Assembly (NCBI GenBank): GCA_039720395.1 | Contig: CM077824.1 | Span: 32,762,759 to 32,826,758, forward strand | DNA length: 64,000 nt | Direction: 5' to 3' | Origin: Liquidambar formosana | Lineage: Eukaryota; Streptophyta; Magnoliopsida; Saxifragales; Altingiaceae | Shown here: in pieces, positions 32,146-44,219 of the stretch | How the letters are laid out: each line of letters starts with the position of its first letter | Position numbering within the stretch: position 1 is the first letter of the stretch | Notes under the pieces: model-generated | What the model saw: only the letters and a program-made list of their open reading frames with translations | What the model was told of the DNA's origin: nothing | Databases searched by the model: none | Made by a program: the position numbers and the translations under genes

Positions 32146-35006
32146 AACTTTTTTTTTTTTTTTTTTTTTTTTTTGGTGGTATTCATATCCAAAAAATGTC
32201 ATATACTATTTACTACCCTACAAACCTGTTATTAAATTTGATACATAAACCTGTTTATACAAATTACTCAATAATTAAATTCTCAATATGAAATGAAAGA
32301 AATTAAGACAAATAAAATAACAAAGGAAATTAAATCACTCATATTAATTATAAAACCATCATTTTCATTGCATTGGATTAGAATAACATAGTTTCAAAAG
32401 TCACCATTCCCTTTACCCAACTAGTCCTACATACAATATTTTAGATGTTAAAATGAAAAACAAATCTAAAAAGGCAACATCCTCAAAAAAATTTTACTTT
32501 TTGCCATGGTACATGATTCAACTATACAAAAAGAAGCCATCGATCAAGTGAGAATTACAAAAAAACAAAAAAAATGGACGAATTAGAAGAGTAAGCATCC
32601 ACAAAAGCTTCAATGTTAATTTGCTCCCATTTCTTTGACTCTATCAAAGCAAAATATCCCTTCCTCTCTCTCTCTCTCTCTCTATCTCACCCACATGCAC
32701 CTGCAAAAGGCAAAATCTATTTAACATATATAGTTCTATGTAACAGTGTGCTAATCGCAAAAAGAAAGAGCTAAAAATGCAGAAATGGGAAAAAACAAAA
32801 TCTCCACAAATCCACAAAATAAGCAGGTCCACAAAGACGGACTTCTCTGATGAGTAGGTTTATGAGGATACCATTATTTTTAGTCATTCTTGTGGGTATC
32901 CTCATCATTTCAATGAAAAAACAAAATCTCCACAAAATAATGGTATTCTTCCACTGAAATGACTAAACTAACAGTCATGTATTACTATTTGTGCTGTACC
33001 AACACCACAATCAACATGAATTTATGCCCTAATATTTATCCAAAACACAAAACATTAGAGGACAGCAGAATCAAAACTAAGAGATGCTGAGACTCAAGTG
33101 GGAGAAGCCAAACCAATTTAATATAACTGAAAAATAAAATAACCATAACAGCATAACAATTTCGAACTTACAACGTTTATTTTCATCAGCAAGGTGGTAA
33201 AAGACTCGAAAATGAAAAGAGGGAAATCCACAATTAGTTCATTAAACTCAATCCCTCGATCCCTAGTCGTCAAAATCAATTCAATCAATTGTCAGTCCCA
33301 CGCAATCAGGTAATTTACATCTTGTGCATATAAATCTGCATTTTTATGAAATTTCGCTAAGGTTTCGAGTCTTGACAGCCCTAATTATCAATGATTGTGT
33401 GTGTATAGGTGTACGTGTTGGGGTTTATTTTGTTTATTTTGGATCGGATCGATCATTAGGTTTTGATTGAGGGTGGTCTATTATCTTCATGTAGTCACGT
33501 ACGAGCAAAAATCAGTGTTTCTCTTCTGATTCTTTTCTATTTCCTTATTTATTTAATATTTTCTCTAAGGGTAGAGAGGGTTTGGGTGATGGTGCCAGCA
33601 ATTTGGGGTTCTATGGTGGTGTTGGCTAGTGGGGTAATATTTGATTTGGGCGATGAAATTTTGGTTGCAAGGGACATGAAATTTGGTGATGTGCTTTTCT
33701 TTTGCTTTTGTATTTATGAATCCTTTTTTTTTTTTTTCATAGTTCCATTAAGTTGTGCATTTGATATTTGTAGATCTGGAGAAGCTTCTGTTTAGTTTCG
33801 TATTGATATTAGTAGATTTAATTGTTTTAGGTTTTTGCTTTACTCTGGGTTTTTTTTTTATCACTCGTATTAAGAACCTTTTAGCCTCTTGGTGGTTTTA
33901 TCAAGGAAAAATTAGAGGGCACTGGGTTATTGTTTATTATAGGCCTTGGTCTTCTAGTTTTGGGAGTTGGTGGGTAGCACATGGGTTTGTTAAACCACTA
34001 AGTCTAGAGCCATGTAAAGTAGCCTTTAGTTTAGAGAGCTCCGAATTTAGTAGTTTTGTTAAACTTTTCTCCTTCTCTTGTGGTTTATATTATTAGTATA
34101 CATAGCAAAGAGTTGGAATTTGTGTAGTTCTTTTTCTAGATTATTATTGACCTCTTTTACATTTTACAGGGGGGTATTATGATATGTTTGATTAATAATT
34201 ATGTACCTCTTTTACCATGTGGGTTTTGGGTCTTGGGAATTGAAGGCCACACCACAATGAATGCCAGCATTGAGTTGACTTGATAACATATTTCCAAATT
34301 TTAAATTCTCTGTCAAGTCATTTCTTTAGTAGAAGTGGTTAATTGCACCCCGTGGATGAGCATCTAATTGAAATTTTAAAAATATTTACTGAAATTGTGA
34401 CTATTGTCATCCTCCATTTGGTTCTATACAAGAATATCAAATCATTGGGAAGTTGGGAATGATTACTTTCTCAATTTAAACAGTTGGGAGCATTCTTTAA
34501 TATTTATTGTTAATTGGGGAAGTTACAGTATGGTTTTAACTTGCAAACCAATTTTTGTTTGAACTTAAGAATAAAAATGGACTCTCCTTGCTTAATACTT
34601 GATAAATATACAATATTTAACATAAAAATTTGAGAAAATTTCAAGAGAAGGTGTCTGGTATGTTTCAGTTTATGTGTTTCCATGCCACCTGAATTGAAAG
34701 TCTTGGTCCATACCCCATAGAGTCCCAATGAATTTTGTGTACATTGATTATAGGTCCTCACATTATTATGATTTTTAATTTTTGTTGTTGTTGTTGTTGT
34801 TTGTTAAGGTGCTCAGATAATAACCATTAGATACTAACACCTTATACTTATTTCCGAACTAGCATCTTATATGTATTTCCACAGGTATGCAGGTCTTGGC
34901 CTCTTGCTATGCTTTACAGTGTACAAGAGAATACATGTATATGTCTATATATGCCATCATATATTGACATAGAGTTATTCCTAACTTAGATTTATTCCTA
35001 TTTCAG
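32146..35006. other. CACTA interior, no recognised gene (left part)
   Basis: A T run (32149-32174), a CT-rich microsatellite near 32664, and AT-rich sequence. Short open frames around 33463-34096 have T-rich, low-complexity translations and match no family I recognise. Some of this may be intron or UTR of captured genes. Confidence 0.55.
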
Positions 35007-35171
35007 GCCAGTGTTTATAAAACAGGGTCAGGTTTATGTTCTGCTTTTCTTGCCAACATGGGCATCCAATCTGATGCCACTGTGAATTTCAATGGCAATT
35101 CATATCAACTGCCAGCATGGTCTGTGAGCATCTTTCCTGACTACAAAAATGTGGTTCTTAATACTGCAAAG
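35007..35171 (+). pseudogene. Captured beta-galactosidase (GH35) exon fragment
   Basis: Follows a TTTCAG acceptor. Translates to a stretch typical of plant beta-galactosidases: SVYKTGSGLCSAFLANMG, then TVNFNGNSYQLPAWSVSI and NVVLNTAKM. The usual Cys of the PDCKN motif is Tyr here, consistent with decay. The frame then runs into ATGATGATC low-complexity sequence. It is only about 55 codons of a protein normally over 700 aa. Host gene fragment inside a CACTA element. Confidence 0.88.
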
Positions 35172-35250
35172 ATGATGATCATCATCAATCATCATCATCA
35201 ATCATTTCTAGGCTCAGATGATGATGATCATCAATCATCATCAACATCAT
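35172..35250 (+). repeat. ATCATC/GATGAT low-complexity tract
   Basis: Runs of ATC and GAT in both orientations, able to fold on themselves; junction between two captured fragments. Confidence 0.8.
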
Positions 35251-35348
35251 TTTTTTCCTCAGTAATCTGGCCCCAACGTTTTTCCCTCTCAGCTAAACCC
35301 ACCCAATCATTCCTAGAACAATACTATGTCTCTTTAGTAGAAACTCAC

Positions 35349-35479
35349 CTATTCAGAGTAGCTGAAACAGTCTCCTGAATAGCAGCCCTCCAGTTGTAGC
35401 CTCTGTTTGATGTAACATAAATTGCACCTTCATCAGTTACCATCTCCGCACTCTTTTCTCCAGTTGCTTTTATATATAC
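35349..35479 (-). pseudogene. Captured HCF136-like (photosystem II assembly factor) exon
   Basis: A 131-nt exon with AG acceptor and GTGAGT donor preserved. Translation VYIKATGEKSAEMVTDEG and AIYVTSNRGYNWRAAIQE followed by TVSATLNR matches the plant photosystem II stability/assembly factor HCF136 (Ycf48 type). It is undamaged in frame, but a single internal exon without the rest of the gene. Opposite strand to the beta-galactosidase piece, 180 bp away. Confidence 0.9.
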
Positions 35480-36417
35480 CTACAAACATAATGACAAAAT
35501 TACAGAACCACCTAGTCAGCCCTTTACACCCCAGTAAACCAAGAAAAATGACATTGCCTGGGTTATCTTTATAAATCCAGAAAATGTTTAATCTATGGTA
35601 CAGAAATAACAGAGAGAAAAAAATATTTTTTTAAAGAAAAAATGAATATTTTTAGTAAGAACCTTCATTAAAAGAATACATAAATGGATTATTTTGCTGT
35701 AGGTGGTACTTTATTGTGTTTTCTGATAGAAGATTCTTTATCAGGGAACATTGTCCTGGTTTATCTTCAATAGCTATTGGAGAATAAATTAGTGTAAAGC
35801 AGATGGTTTACAATTTACATTTATGTAAAAATTTGACTGGTGTTTATCTATTTTGTATCCCTTTCATGGACCCCACTTTCTATTTTTTTTTGTCCTCAGA
35901 ACAATTTTCTTTCAGTAACGCCACATACATGGATCCTGGAATTGTCCTCTTTATCATGTATTAGATCAAGAGAGATGCATACTATTTAATAAAGAGGAAA
36001 AATATTAAATGTTTATCCCCTCATAGCATTAAGAATAAAATTTAGTACTCTCCTTAATCTACAGATTCCATTTAGTTCCACATTAAAGCTCTAAATTCTA
36101 TTTACCACCACCTATGGAATTAAGTTTCTTGAACTAAATTCAGCACCCTGCATTCTATATTCTCAAGGTTAAACTTCAGTCTTTCTACGTGTAATTTGTG
36201 GAAGTTTATGAAACTTGTTTTTAAATATATCCTTCCCTCCTTATACTCCAGCATTTTGTACCACTTTCCAAACTTGTTTTCTTTCCAAAGGTGAACCACA
36301 AAAGTTGACTGCAACTCCGTAAATTCTGAAGCATTGCTTCAGATAATATTACGTAGCTGGTAAACAAAATTTATGCTTAAAGATCCAAAGGCAACAAACA
36401 AAAGAAGAAAGACGAAC

Positions 36418-36509
36418 CAGAAGTGGCCAAGTGGTCCAACAAAGCCAAACCCAAACATACTTGTAATAGCTACGCGTTTCCAGTTGATTTTGAATTTTAC
36501 ATCTGCATC
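36418..36509 (-). pseudogene. Captured Mpv17/PMP22-family exon
   Basis: About 92 nt with an AG acceptor (GAAACAG) and a possible GT donor after GGCCACTTCTG. Translation DADVKFKINWKRVAITSM then FGFGFVGPLGHFW is the signature of plant Mpv17/PMP22 peroxisomal or organelle membrane proteins. The flanks look like intron sequence. Confidence 0.85.
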
Positions 36510-36654
36510 CTGTTTCAGGAAACAGATATTATAGTCCTACTCATGTAGAGATATCAATAGCTACACAAATACATACAATTTTCATACCAATAGCTTAGTA
36601 ATTCAGCTAACACATGAAAAGTTGAAATGCCAATACTGTTAAACACCCCCCTCC

Positions 36655-36655
<1 letters not shown>

Positions 36656-36687
<32 letters not shown>

Positions 36688-36704
36688 AAAAAAAGGAAGA
36701 AAGA
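36656..36704 (+). repeat. Poly-A tract in the CACTA element
   Basis: About 30 A after CCCTCCC, then AAGGA-rich sequence. Confidence 0.9.
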
Positions 36705-37533
36705 AAGACAAATTTTGTAGATAAAAATTAAATGTAACCTCCAAAAATTAAATGTAACCTTCTTTTAATGTATCTTCAGAATAAAAAAGACCTTGAAGTG
36801 GCTATTAAGTTTATAAAATGGCTACTGTGGGTTTTGGAGAATACACTGTTTATCAGCAGCTCAAGCTTAGTGTATAATCAAGAGCTAATGGATCTTGTTT
36901 TATGTGCAATGTGTGTGGCCATACTCCTGCATACTTGAGTTTGAGTTCTAATTACTGAAACCATGGATAGAATAAAAGCAATCAATAAATTTCTGGCTCT
37001 TGATATATAAGCAGTTATTTATGGTTATGAACTGTCTATCATCACAAACAAGTGCTTGAAACCCTACAGCATATCTTTACCAGCACTAAGCAATATCATA
37101 CTGATTTAGGATCAGTATCAGAAGTGGTCATCCACATCTAGTACTTCTGTACTTGTCAAATATATACTTTTGTGGCTGACATTAGAAAGGGACAAATTAA
37201 TAGTGGTATACTGCTATGTGATTTCAAAGTCAATTAATCGTCATATATCGAGTGTATTCCATTAATCATTATGAGACCAATAAAATCTGAGTAAGAATCT
37301 CATGCACAAACACAACACCTGAGCCAGCGCTACCTGGGCAGCTAAGATTTCAAATTTTGAGAAGTTTTAAGATGTCGACGCTTCATGACGCAGCACAACA
37401 CCTTCGAAACATGTTTTAGTGCCATACCATGATGATGTCACCATCCTGTCTGGATACTTGACGACTCCATGATAGGTCCCAAAATAAGATCCCACACAAA
37501 AAGATTGCCTTAAAATCAGATCTCGTCCACTTA

Positions 37534-37693
37534 AAGTTTAGCTTTGAGTATTCAAAAACCAGATCAAGAACACGGATATGGAAGAAATTCCCCTATTCCA
37601 TTATCCACACAGTAAGTTTAGCTTTGAGTATTCAAAAACCAGATCAAGAACACGGATACGGAAGAAATTCCCCTATTCCATTATCCACACAGT
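37534..37693 (+). repeat. 80-bp perfect tandem duplication in the CACTA element
   Basis: The segment starting AAGTTTAGCTTTGAG at 37534 recurs at 37614, with one visible base difference (GGATATGG against GGATACGG). Confidence 0.93.
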
Positions 37694-38900
37694 TCACATC
37701 CAATCATAATTGTTCACATTGTACCCTTTCCATTCGGCCTATTACTTTGAAAGTTACTCATTAAAGAACAAAATTAGTAAGTAAATAACATCAAAATAGT
37801 ACATGATTGTTAAGCTCCCAGTCCACATCAACGAATAACACAATTCTTGATCTTCTCACATTCAGGAGTCAACTCCTATGATAATGAAGAGTCATGATTC
37901 TGGTTTTATTTTAGGTTTTCACTCTCTTTTCAAAAAAAATTTCCCCCTTTCGGTGGGTATTTTTTTTCCAAATATCAGGAAAAGAAAAATCAAACCCATG
38001 TGCACCAATCGCTCAAAGAATTCCCATTCTGATAATCTTCTTTGAACTAGAAAAATAAATCCATTTGAGAAAGTAAGCAAGATACAAACCAAGAAACAAG
38101 TTCATAAGGTTCTTGTAGATATTCTACAGAAGTTGGGAAAAAAGAACATTACAAAATAAATGAGTGAACGCATTTATAGAGTCTAAGGTGTCCTAATTTA
38201 ATGATCTCAGTATACGTACAAAGACGTCAATTAAAGATAAATAAAAAAATATAAGTACCAAACTAATATAGGAAGCAGAAAAAGCCTTTATGTATTTTAT
38301 TCCTAGAATACCATTCTGATTAGTTGTATACATTTAACTTGTCATGTTCTCTCTCTCTCTCACCCACACACACACACACTATGTAGCATTCACAAAACTC
38401 TCAATATCTAATCATGCAATGAGCTAAACATGAAATATTGCAGCGGAACGTCCACATCACGAATCAAACATTACGTACCATAAATCCATGCACATATCAG
38501 ACTCATACAGCTAAACAAAATATGAAATACAACACTTGACAATTTCCAAAATCTAGTACACAGATTGTTCTGCATGTGAACATATATTTGAGTTTAAATT
38601 TGATGACAATTTTTTAAGTGCTATACTGTTATCAGTCATCAAATTCTATATTAAAAGTTTCAAAACTGAAGTGACACCAATGGTGCCTATATGACTAATA
38701 ACTCAAACTACACATATTGGCCGGAAAGAGTAGATATTACAGATTATAACCTGTCTCAATTCAGAAGCTTTGTGTTTGTCATGGTCCATAACATACCTAC
38801 ATATAAAGAAACAAGAATAAAGAATATCAAACCAGTTTACAAATTCAGTTCGTTAAATTTAAAATCAACAAAATGGAATGTTTATAAGCTGGAGATTTAC

Positions 38901-38965
38901 CCGACGGCATTGAAGAGGCAACTGTTGTCTGAGGGAATGACCCTTCTAACAATAATACCTTCCAT
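38901..38965 (-). pseudogene. Captured first coding exon of an OTU-type cysteine protease gene
   Basis: ATG followed by 21 codons, MEGIIVRRVIPSDNSCLFNA then VG, ending at a GTAAAT donor. This is the N-terminus of plant OTU deubiquitinases: the SDNSCLFNA block holds the catalytic Asp and Cys of the OTU fold. Upstream sequence on this strand (39000-39900) has intron and UTR character, so the gene start may have been captured together with its 5' region. Confidence 0.85.
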
Positions 38966-40130
38966 ATTATATATAAATAAACACCTGGAAAACAATCACA
39001 ACCATATTGGGTGCTTCAAAATACTGATAAAGGTGTAAATGAAAGTCCATGTTCAATATGAATACATGATTAAACCCACAATCAAGAACACAATCCCTAG
39101 AACTAAAACACCAATTATAAGAAAAGAATATAAATACAGGAAATAAGAACCCAAAAGCATGCAACCACATACCAAATGAGCCATTTTGATTCTTTCATTG
39201 ATATGTAAGCTAAGCAACATAAATCCACCTAGGACCCAACACTAAAGCCAAGAAGAAATGGAGCAACTCTGCCAATTCGAAATTAATTTCAGAATCATTA
39301 ACAATGAAATCTACAGGAAATTTCATAATCAGATTGAGATGGAGAAACATACCATATGATTGATTTCAAAGGTGAAAGAGAAGATGCGAGGATTCAACAC
39401 ACACTTCTAATAAAATCAGCACAATCTCAGATAGAACACAAAGATAATTTCAGAACATAAAGGCTAACCCTTGCAATTATGCACAATTATCTGATAAAAA
39501 ATTTCTGAGAAAATTAAAACATCACACTCAACGGAGAAAATCTGATCAATAACAATCTTAATTAATCTCCGTAATATAACTGTATCGTTTGCCAGAAAAT
39601 AATCACATCTCTGTCCCAAAACTTGCAGAGGAACAACCACAATATATAAAATAAATCCCCACCAACAAAGAACATGAAAAACTGAAATTTACATTGGATC
39701 TCAAACCAAATAGACACCCAGCTAAAATTACACCCCTACGGCCAACACCAGCTTTCAAGCCAATTAAAAAAAGGTAAAAGAAAAGAAAAACACAGATCAA
39801 GGTGCAAGAGTAGCGAGAAGAGAAGAAACCCTAACTATTAAAACCCAAAATATTAAATTAATGCATTCAAGGAAGAAAATTCTTCTCAAAGTATATTAAT
39901 CCAAAACATTAGATCAAACTAAACAGATTTCCTTAAGATTCATGGAAAAGTAGAGAGGGGAAGAAACCCTAACAATTAAATCAAACAAATATTCTAAAAA
40001 TAAGTCAAATAAGAACATCTTACCCACAATCTAGTTATCTCAAAGTAGATAAATCATCAACAGCAGAGAGAGAGACAGAGATACGGTGAAATAGAGAGAT
40101 TCCTACCTATATACCTCAAACAAACACCGG
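38966..40130. other. CACTA interior, possible 5' flank of the captured OTU gene
   Basis: AT-rich, with candidate GT/AG pairs on the minus strand (for example CCTGTAG near 39313). No coding frame recognised. Confidence 0.4.
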
Positions 40131-40140
40131 CAAGGTATAG

Positions 40141-40580
40141 CAACGACGGAGGTAACTTGGGGCGGCAGCCTGTAGCGTCGGCGACGGCAGCCTGTGGCAG
40201 CCGCTTGTGGCCTCATCGGCAACAGCAGTAGCTTGTGGTGTCATCGGTGCGAGGGAAACAGATGGACACACTCAGACTCAGATCTGATACGTTTGTATTT
40301 TGTGGGTTTCCTCGAACAAAAAGAATTGGGGTGGCGCGCCATCCCGTCCACGGGGGGAGTGTCTCGTCGGCACGGCGAAGTGGATCTAATGGTGGATCGA
40401 TGAGTGGATGTGAGGGAGAGAGAGAGGAGGGAAAAGGGGTTTTCCAAAGAAAGAATAACCAGTCATTGGCAACGGCGACGGTGGCCTGGGCGACGGCAAC
40501 GATGAGGGTAGCCTGGCCTGGGCGACGGCGACGGTGAGGGTGGCCTGGCCTGGCCTGGGCGACGGCAACGGTGAGGGTTG
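40141..40580 (+). repeat. GC-rich region with GACGGC minisatellite
   Basis: GGCCTGGGCGACGGCAACG followed by TGAGGGT recurs three to four times (about 40480-40580), preceded by GGCAGCCTGTGGC-type repeats near 40160-40240. Open frames here are low complexity and I do not regard them as genes. Confidence 0.7.
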
Positions 40581-40726
40581 TGGTGCTGATGCGTGACAGC
40601 GTGAGGTTTTGTGAGAAACTAAGGGATGGAGAGATAAAGAGAGACAGGAAAAAAAAAAAAAGGGTAGGTTGTGTTAAAAGAGGATCGGGGAGTTAGAGAA
40701 AAATGACACGGGAGGAAAGTGAATTT

Positions 40727-40915
40727 GATGACTGTTTTTTAAAAGTAGTCATCTTTTGTTATGATGTTTTTAAAAACCAGTCATCTTTATTGTTTTAAAG
40801 ATGACTGTTTTAAGTTTGAACTTAAATACTAGTCATCTTTTTATCTTAAAAATCAAAAGATGACTGGTTTTTAAAAAACGGTCATCTTTTTAAATTTTAA
40901 AAGCGTCATCTATCA
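40727..40915 (+). repeat. Right subterminal repeats of the CACTA element
   Basis: GATGACTG and GTCATC words alternate up to the terminal repeat, mirroring 31534-32140 in shorter form. Confidence 0.88.
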
Positions 40916-41042
40916 ACCTTTTTCTTGTAGTGCCTATTGGGAGGTGGTTTTGAGTTGTTTAACATTCATGGGATTTAATTACAGCCCTAGATTGATTTTA
41001 TAGTGAATTAATCTCAACCATTGGTTCATATGGTTGGTTGGT

Positions 41043-41050
41043 TATAAATA
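41043..41050 (+). promoter_or_regulatory. TATA box of LTR D
   Basis: TATAAATA followed by GAGGCTCATT. Confidence 0.75.
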
Positions 41051-41927
41051 GAGGCTCATTCATCAGCATAAAGGACTTTTGGCTTATTTAACACTTCATA
41101 TTCATAAGAGAGAGAGGGACCACGAGTTTGAACACACCCATATCACTTGGAGGAGGCTTTCTACTGCAATTTCAAAGGAGAACTAGAAGGGAACCAAGCC
41201 AAAGAGAAGGAAGAACGCAGCGAAGACCCTTGCTTTGTTGTAAGTCTCCTTTGCATCCTTTTACGATTCCTTCTTCTTCTACTCCATTCTCTGCATAACT
41301 ATGGACTAATATTGATTTAGAAATCATATATATTCTATATTTTAGAGTATATATGATTCAAATATGATGAGAATGCATGTTAGTGGAATAGGATTGCGAA
41401 TTGTTTGCTGTTAGGATAGTTTCTCCCTTAAGGATAGATGTACGTTTTGCATGAAAAATTAGTTGATGTATTTAGGCCGTTTTTTCTTCATGGTTCAATT
41501 ATATGCATGATTTTAAGCATCTTTTGTATAGGACACTTGCTGTGTAAGCCTCCTCTTCATAGGTGTATGGATGATTATCCTTTTCGAGGATAATTATCGT
41601 CCTTAGAGGGTGAGGTTGTGCATAAGTGCTTTCTAGAGTGTGTTTAAGTGCGCTGTGAGTTTCTTTACATTCTTAGATATATAGTTTACGTAGGATATGT
41701 GAAGAAACCATTCATACGGAGTGATTTCTACGTAAAATTATCTTCGAATAGTTTTACTTAAGAAAGCTCGCCGTAAGGATGATTATTTCACATTCTTACA
41801 TAAAGTACTTACCTAAGGTATCATGTTAGGTTTTCTTTTCATGTTTAGGATTGTCATATGATATTTTCATCATGGTAATGCCTATTTAACATCTTTTTGA
41901 TAGTTTTGTGCATGTTAGGGTGTCTAG

Positions 41928-42362
41928 AGCATATAGGAGCATATTAGGATATTGTTTTTCTTTTGATTTTTGTTATTTGCATGAATATTAGGCCATTTTA
42001 TGCACATTTAGCATTCTGTCCAGATTTGATTTAGGTCTTCTAATGATGATTTGAGCATGAATATGAATGATTTGAGTTTAATAATTGCCTTATAGAATAC
42101 ATAGGGTGATTAATTGGTGATTTCTCGATGTTTCGGGATGATTTGAGCATATAGGAGCATATAGGATTGAGTTTTTCTTTTGATTTTTGTTATTTGCATG
42201 AGTTTAAGGTCATTATATGCATGTTTAGTATTCTGTCCAGATTTGAATTAGGTCTTCTAATAATTATTTGAGCACGAATATGGTGGATTTGAGCTTAATA
42301 ATTGCCCTATAGAATACATAGGGTGATTAATTGGTGTTTTCTCGATGTTTCGGGATAATTTG
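41928..42362 (+). repeat. About 217-bp tandem duplication in LTR D
   Basis: The block from AGCATATAGGAGCATAT through TTCTGTCCAGATTTG to CGATGTTTCGGGAT occurs twice, starting near 41928 and 42148. Confidence 0.85.
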
Positions 42363-42675
42363 CATATGGTAAGTGGTTCATGGTAAGTTATGTATGAATT
42401 GTTCTCTTCTCCTTCTTGGGTTATTGTCTTTACTTTGAATTAGAAGTCCTAAGTTTCCAACTTTCTTAAACTTCTTTTTCAATTAGAGTTCTATCTCTTT
42501 TAGAATTCTACTTTTCTCAAACTTCTTTTTTGGATAAGAGTTCTATCTCTTTGCAACTTTTATCTTTTCTCAAATTCCTTTTTTGGAAATCCTTCTTTTT
42601 TTGAAACTCTTCTTTTCTTTTAATGGAAACTTAGGGTTTATAGTTCGTTGTAAAGGGAGTAACCCCTTCTCAATC

Positions 42676-42771
42676 GAACTACGTGGACTTTGATCCTTAT
42701 ATCTTTGTATGTAAGGTACATAGGCGCTCATTTGATGTTCAAGTCCGCCCTAGGATACTAAGTATCCTAGG
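42676..42771 (+). other. Conserved LTR hairpin block, LTR D
   Basis: Same order as 21845-21939, but the first stem is CCTTA/TAAGG instead of CCATG/CATGG, a paired change. The AGGATACT/AGTATCCT palindrome is kept. Confidence 0.65.
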
Positions 42772-42810
42772 TTTTCTTTTTCTTTCTTCTTCTTTCTTTC
42801 TACCCATTTG

Positions 42811-42950
42811 TCCATCACATATATGCTAGTGGATAGGATGGACCCATGCTTATACATTTATCCATCACATATTTGTTAGTGGATAGGATGGATTTGTTTG
42901 CTTGCTCATTTATCCATCACATATTTGCTAGTGGATAGGATGGATTTGTT
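42811..42950 (+). repeat. About 50-bp repeat, three units, in LTR D
   Basis: TCCATCACATAT followed by GTGGATAGGATGGA recurs at 42811, 42861 and 42912. Confidence 0.88.
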
Positions 42951-43467
42951 TGTTCATTCTCTCTATCTCTCTACTGCTTTCCATATCTCTCATATCTGTT
43001 CATGGATGTTTACATGCTTTATGGATGTTTATCTGTTTTATGGATGTTCATGGGTGAATGTGGATTATTTATGGATGATTCTTTGCATATGCATGGTGAC
43101 TAATTAGGAAGTGATTGAAATAGCCCATATAAATTCAGAGACCCATTTTGGGGCGATGTGGGTGCTTATAGGATGTTTCCTAGAACCTTCCCACATCGTA
43201 ACTTAGTCTCCGAATCCTCTCTTGTTTTGATAGACCTGCTTTTCCTTGATCGGAGTCATGTGGTTTGTTTTCAAAGGTTTTCTTAAAAAAAACTGTTTTT
43301 ATGATTTTCCTCTTTTCCTAAAAATGAAGTGGCGACTCCTTGTTTGTTATGTTTTTGTGAACCTTTTAAAAACCAGATTTTTATTAATTTAAATCTCTAC
43401 AAGTCTTTTTAAAAGAAGGGTTCTCCTTCCCCCCGGATCGAAACCCGTGGTTTACAGGTTCACAGTT

Positions 43468-43485
43468 TGGCGACTCCACTAGGGA
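43468..43485 (+). other. Primer-binding site, element 4
   Basis: TGGCGACTCCACTAGGGA, three bases after the LTR end. Same as element 5 apart from one base (TAGGG against TGGGG). Confidence 0.75.
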
Positions 43486-44219
43486 TATCGAGGGCTAGAC
43501 TCATTTAATTTGATTGGGCTAAATTAATTTCTTATTGTTTAATAAAATCAATCACTTACATCTGCTTGGTCGTGTGCTTTCATTTATTGCATTGTGTGCG
43601 CAATTGTTGCATGATGACTCGATTGTCCCTCGATGTATCCTTGCCAACTGATAGCCTAGTTCAACCTTGGTTTTCATGATTCCATGTGTTGGGCGAAGCT
43701 ATCAAACCTCTCTTGCCAAGTACCCTTGGGTATATCAAATGGATCAATCACATACTACTGGTCCCACGCGACATTCCTCATGTCACATGTGGTTAGGTAT
43801 AAAGATTGGTACAAGCAAAGTTAAGGACCCCAGCCTACCCTTTTAAAAGAAGAGAATGCATGTAATGGGCCTTCTAGGACACCGTTGGATTACTTATATG
43901 CACAGACATTGTTGTGATGATATGCTACCGTGTTTGTGATGTGTTGCCATGCTTTGTTGATTGAGTGGATAATTAAAGGGAACTTTACATCTTACATCCT
44001 TAATACGTACCCTTCCCATGATCCCGCAAGGGTAATTGGTTAAGAAAACTAATTAAGTGTGTACGTCGTAAAAATTTTGAGATAATTATAGAAGCTTAGG
44101 ATGGACCCTTAAGCTGAAAAATTGAGTGTTTGCCCTTATGTTAAGGGAGAGACGTGATGACTTGGATCCGTAATCCATAAGGGTGCCTAGTCAGTATTGA
44201 TTTTGTCACCGAGTCAAAT
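43486..44219 (+). other. Untranslated leader, element 4
   Basis: Aligns with the leaders of elements 1 and 5. No intact open frame of note. Confidence 0.55.

Larger units (their letters stand above)
31512..40932. mobile_element. Non-autonomous CACTA (En/Spm-type) transposon, 9.4 kb
   Basis: Left end CACTACTACAAAAACG and right end (reverse complement) CACTACAAGAAAAAGG; both continue with TTGATAGATGAC. It is flanked by the 3-bp duplication CCT (31509-31511 and 40933-40935), as expected for CACTA elements. Subterminal GATGACTG/CAGTCATC repeats occur at both ends. I find no transposase-like frame. The interior carries exon-sized fragments of at least four host genes with intron-like flanks, resembling gene-capturing CACTA elements. 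Confidence 0.92.
22367..43464 (+). mobile_element. Element 3: Tat-type retrotransposon, 3' part with LTR D
   Basis: Contains the end of integrase, two antisense PMD-like genes, tandem repeats, a polypurine tract and an LTR (30730-43464) split by a CACTA transposon. Same order as element 2, but the sequence is diverged and a different palindromic cassette is used. Its 5' part must lie beyond the left edge, displaced by element 2. Confidence 0.85.
30730..43464 (+). repeat. LTR D, shared by elements 3 and 4, split by a CACTA element
   Basis: Starts TATAGACACCCC (TG probably mutated to TA) and ends GGTTCACA before a primer-binding site. Without the CACTA insert and one 3-bp duplication it is about 3.3 kb. 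It follows a polypurine tract (3' LTR of element 3) and precedes a primer site and gag (5' LTR of element 4), so one LTR serves both. It holds a cassette (31363-31421), TATA box (41043-41050), a duplicated segment, three short repeats and the hairpin block. Confidence 0.85.

Noticed and set aside
33463..34096. Open frames in the left CACTA interior
   Set aside because: T-rich low-complexity translations with no recognisable family.
35007..38965. Functional host genes in the CACTA interior
   Set aside because: Only single exons are present, in mixed orientation, with no full-length frame.
40235..40580. GC-rich open frames near the right CACTA end
   Set aside because: Frames are open on both strands because of the GACGGC repeats; no protein features.
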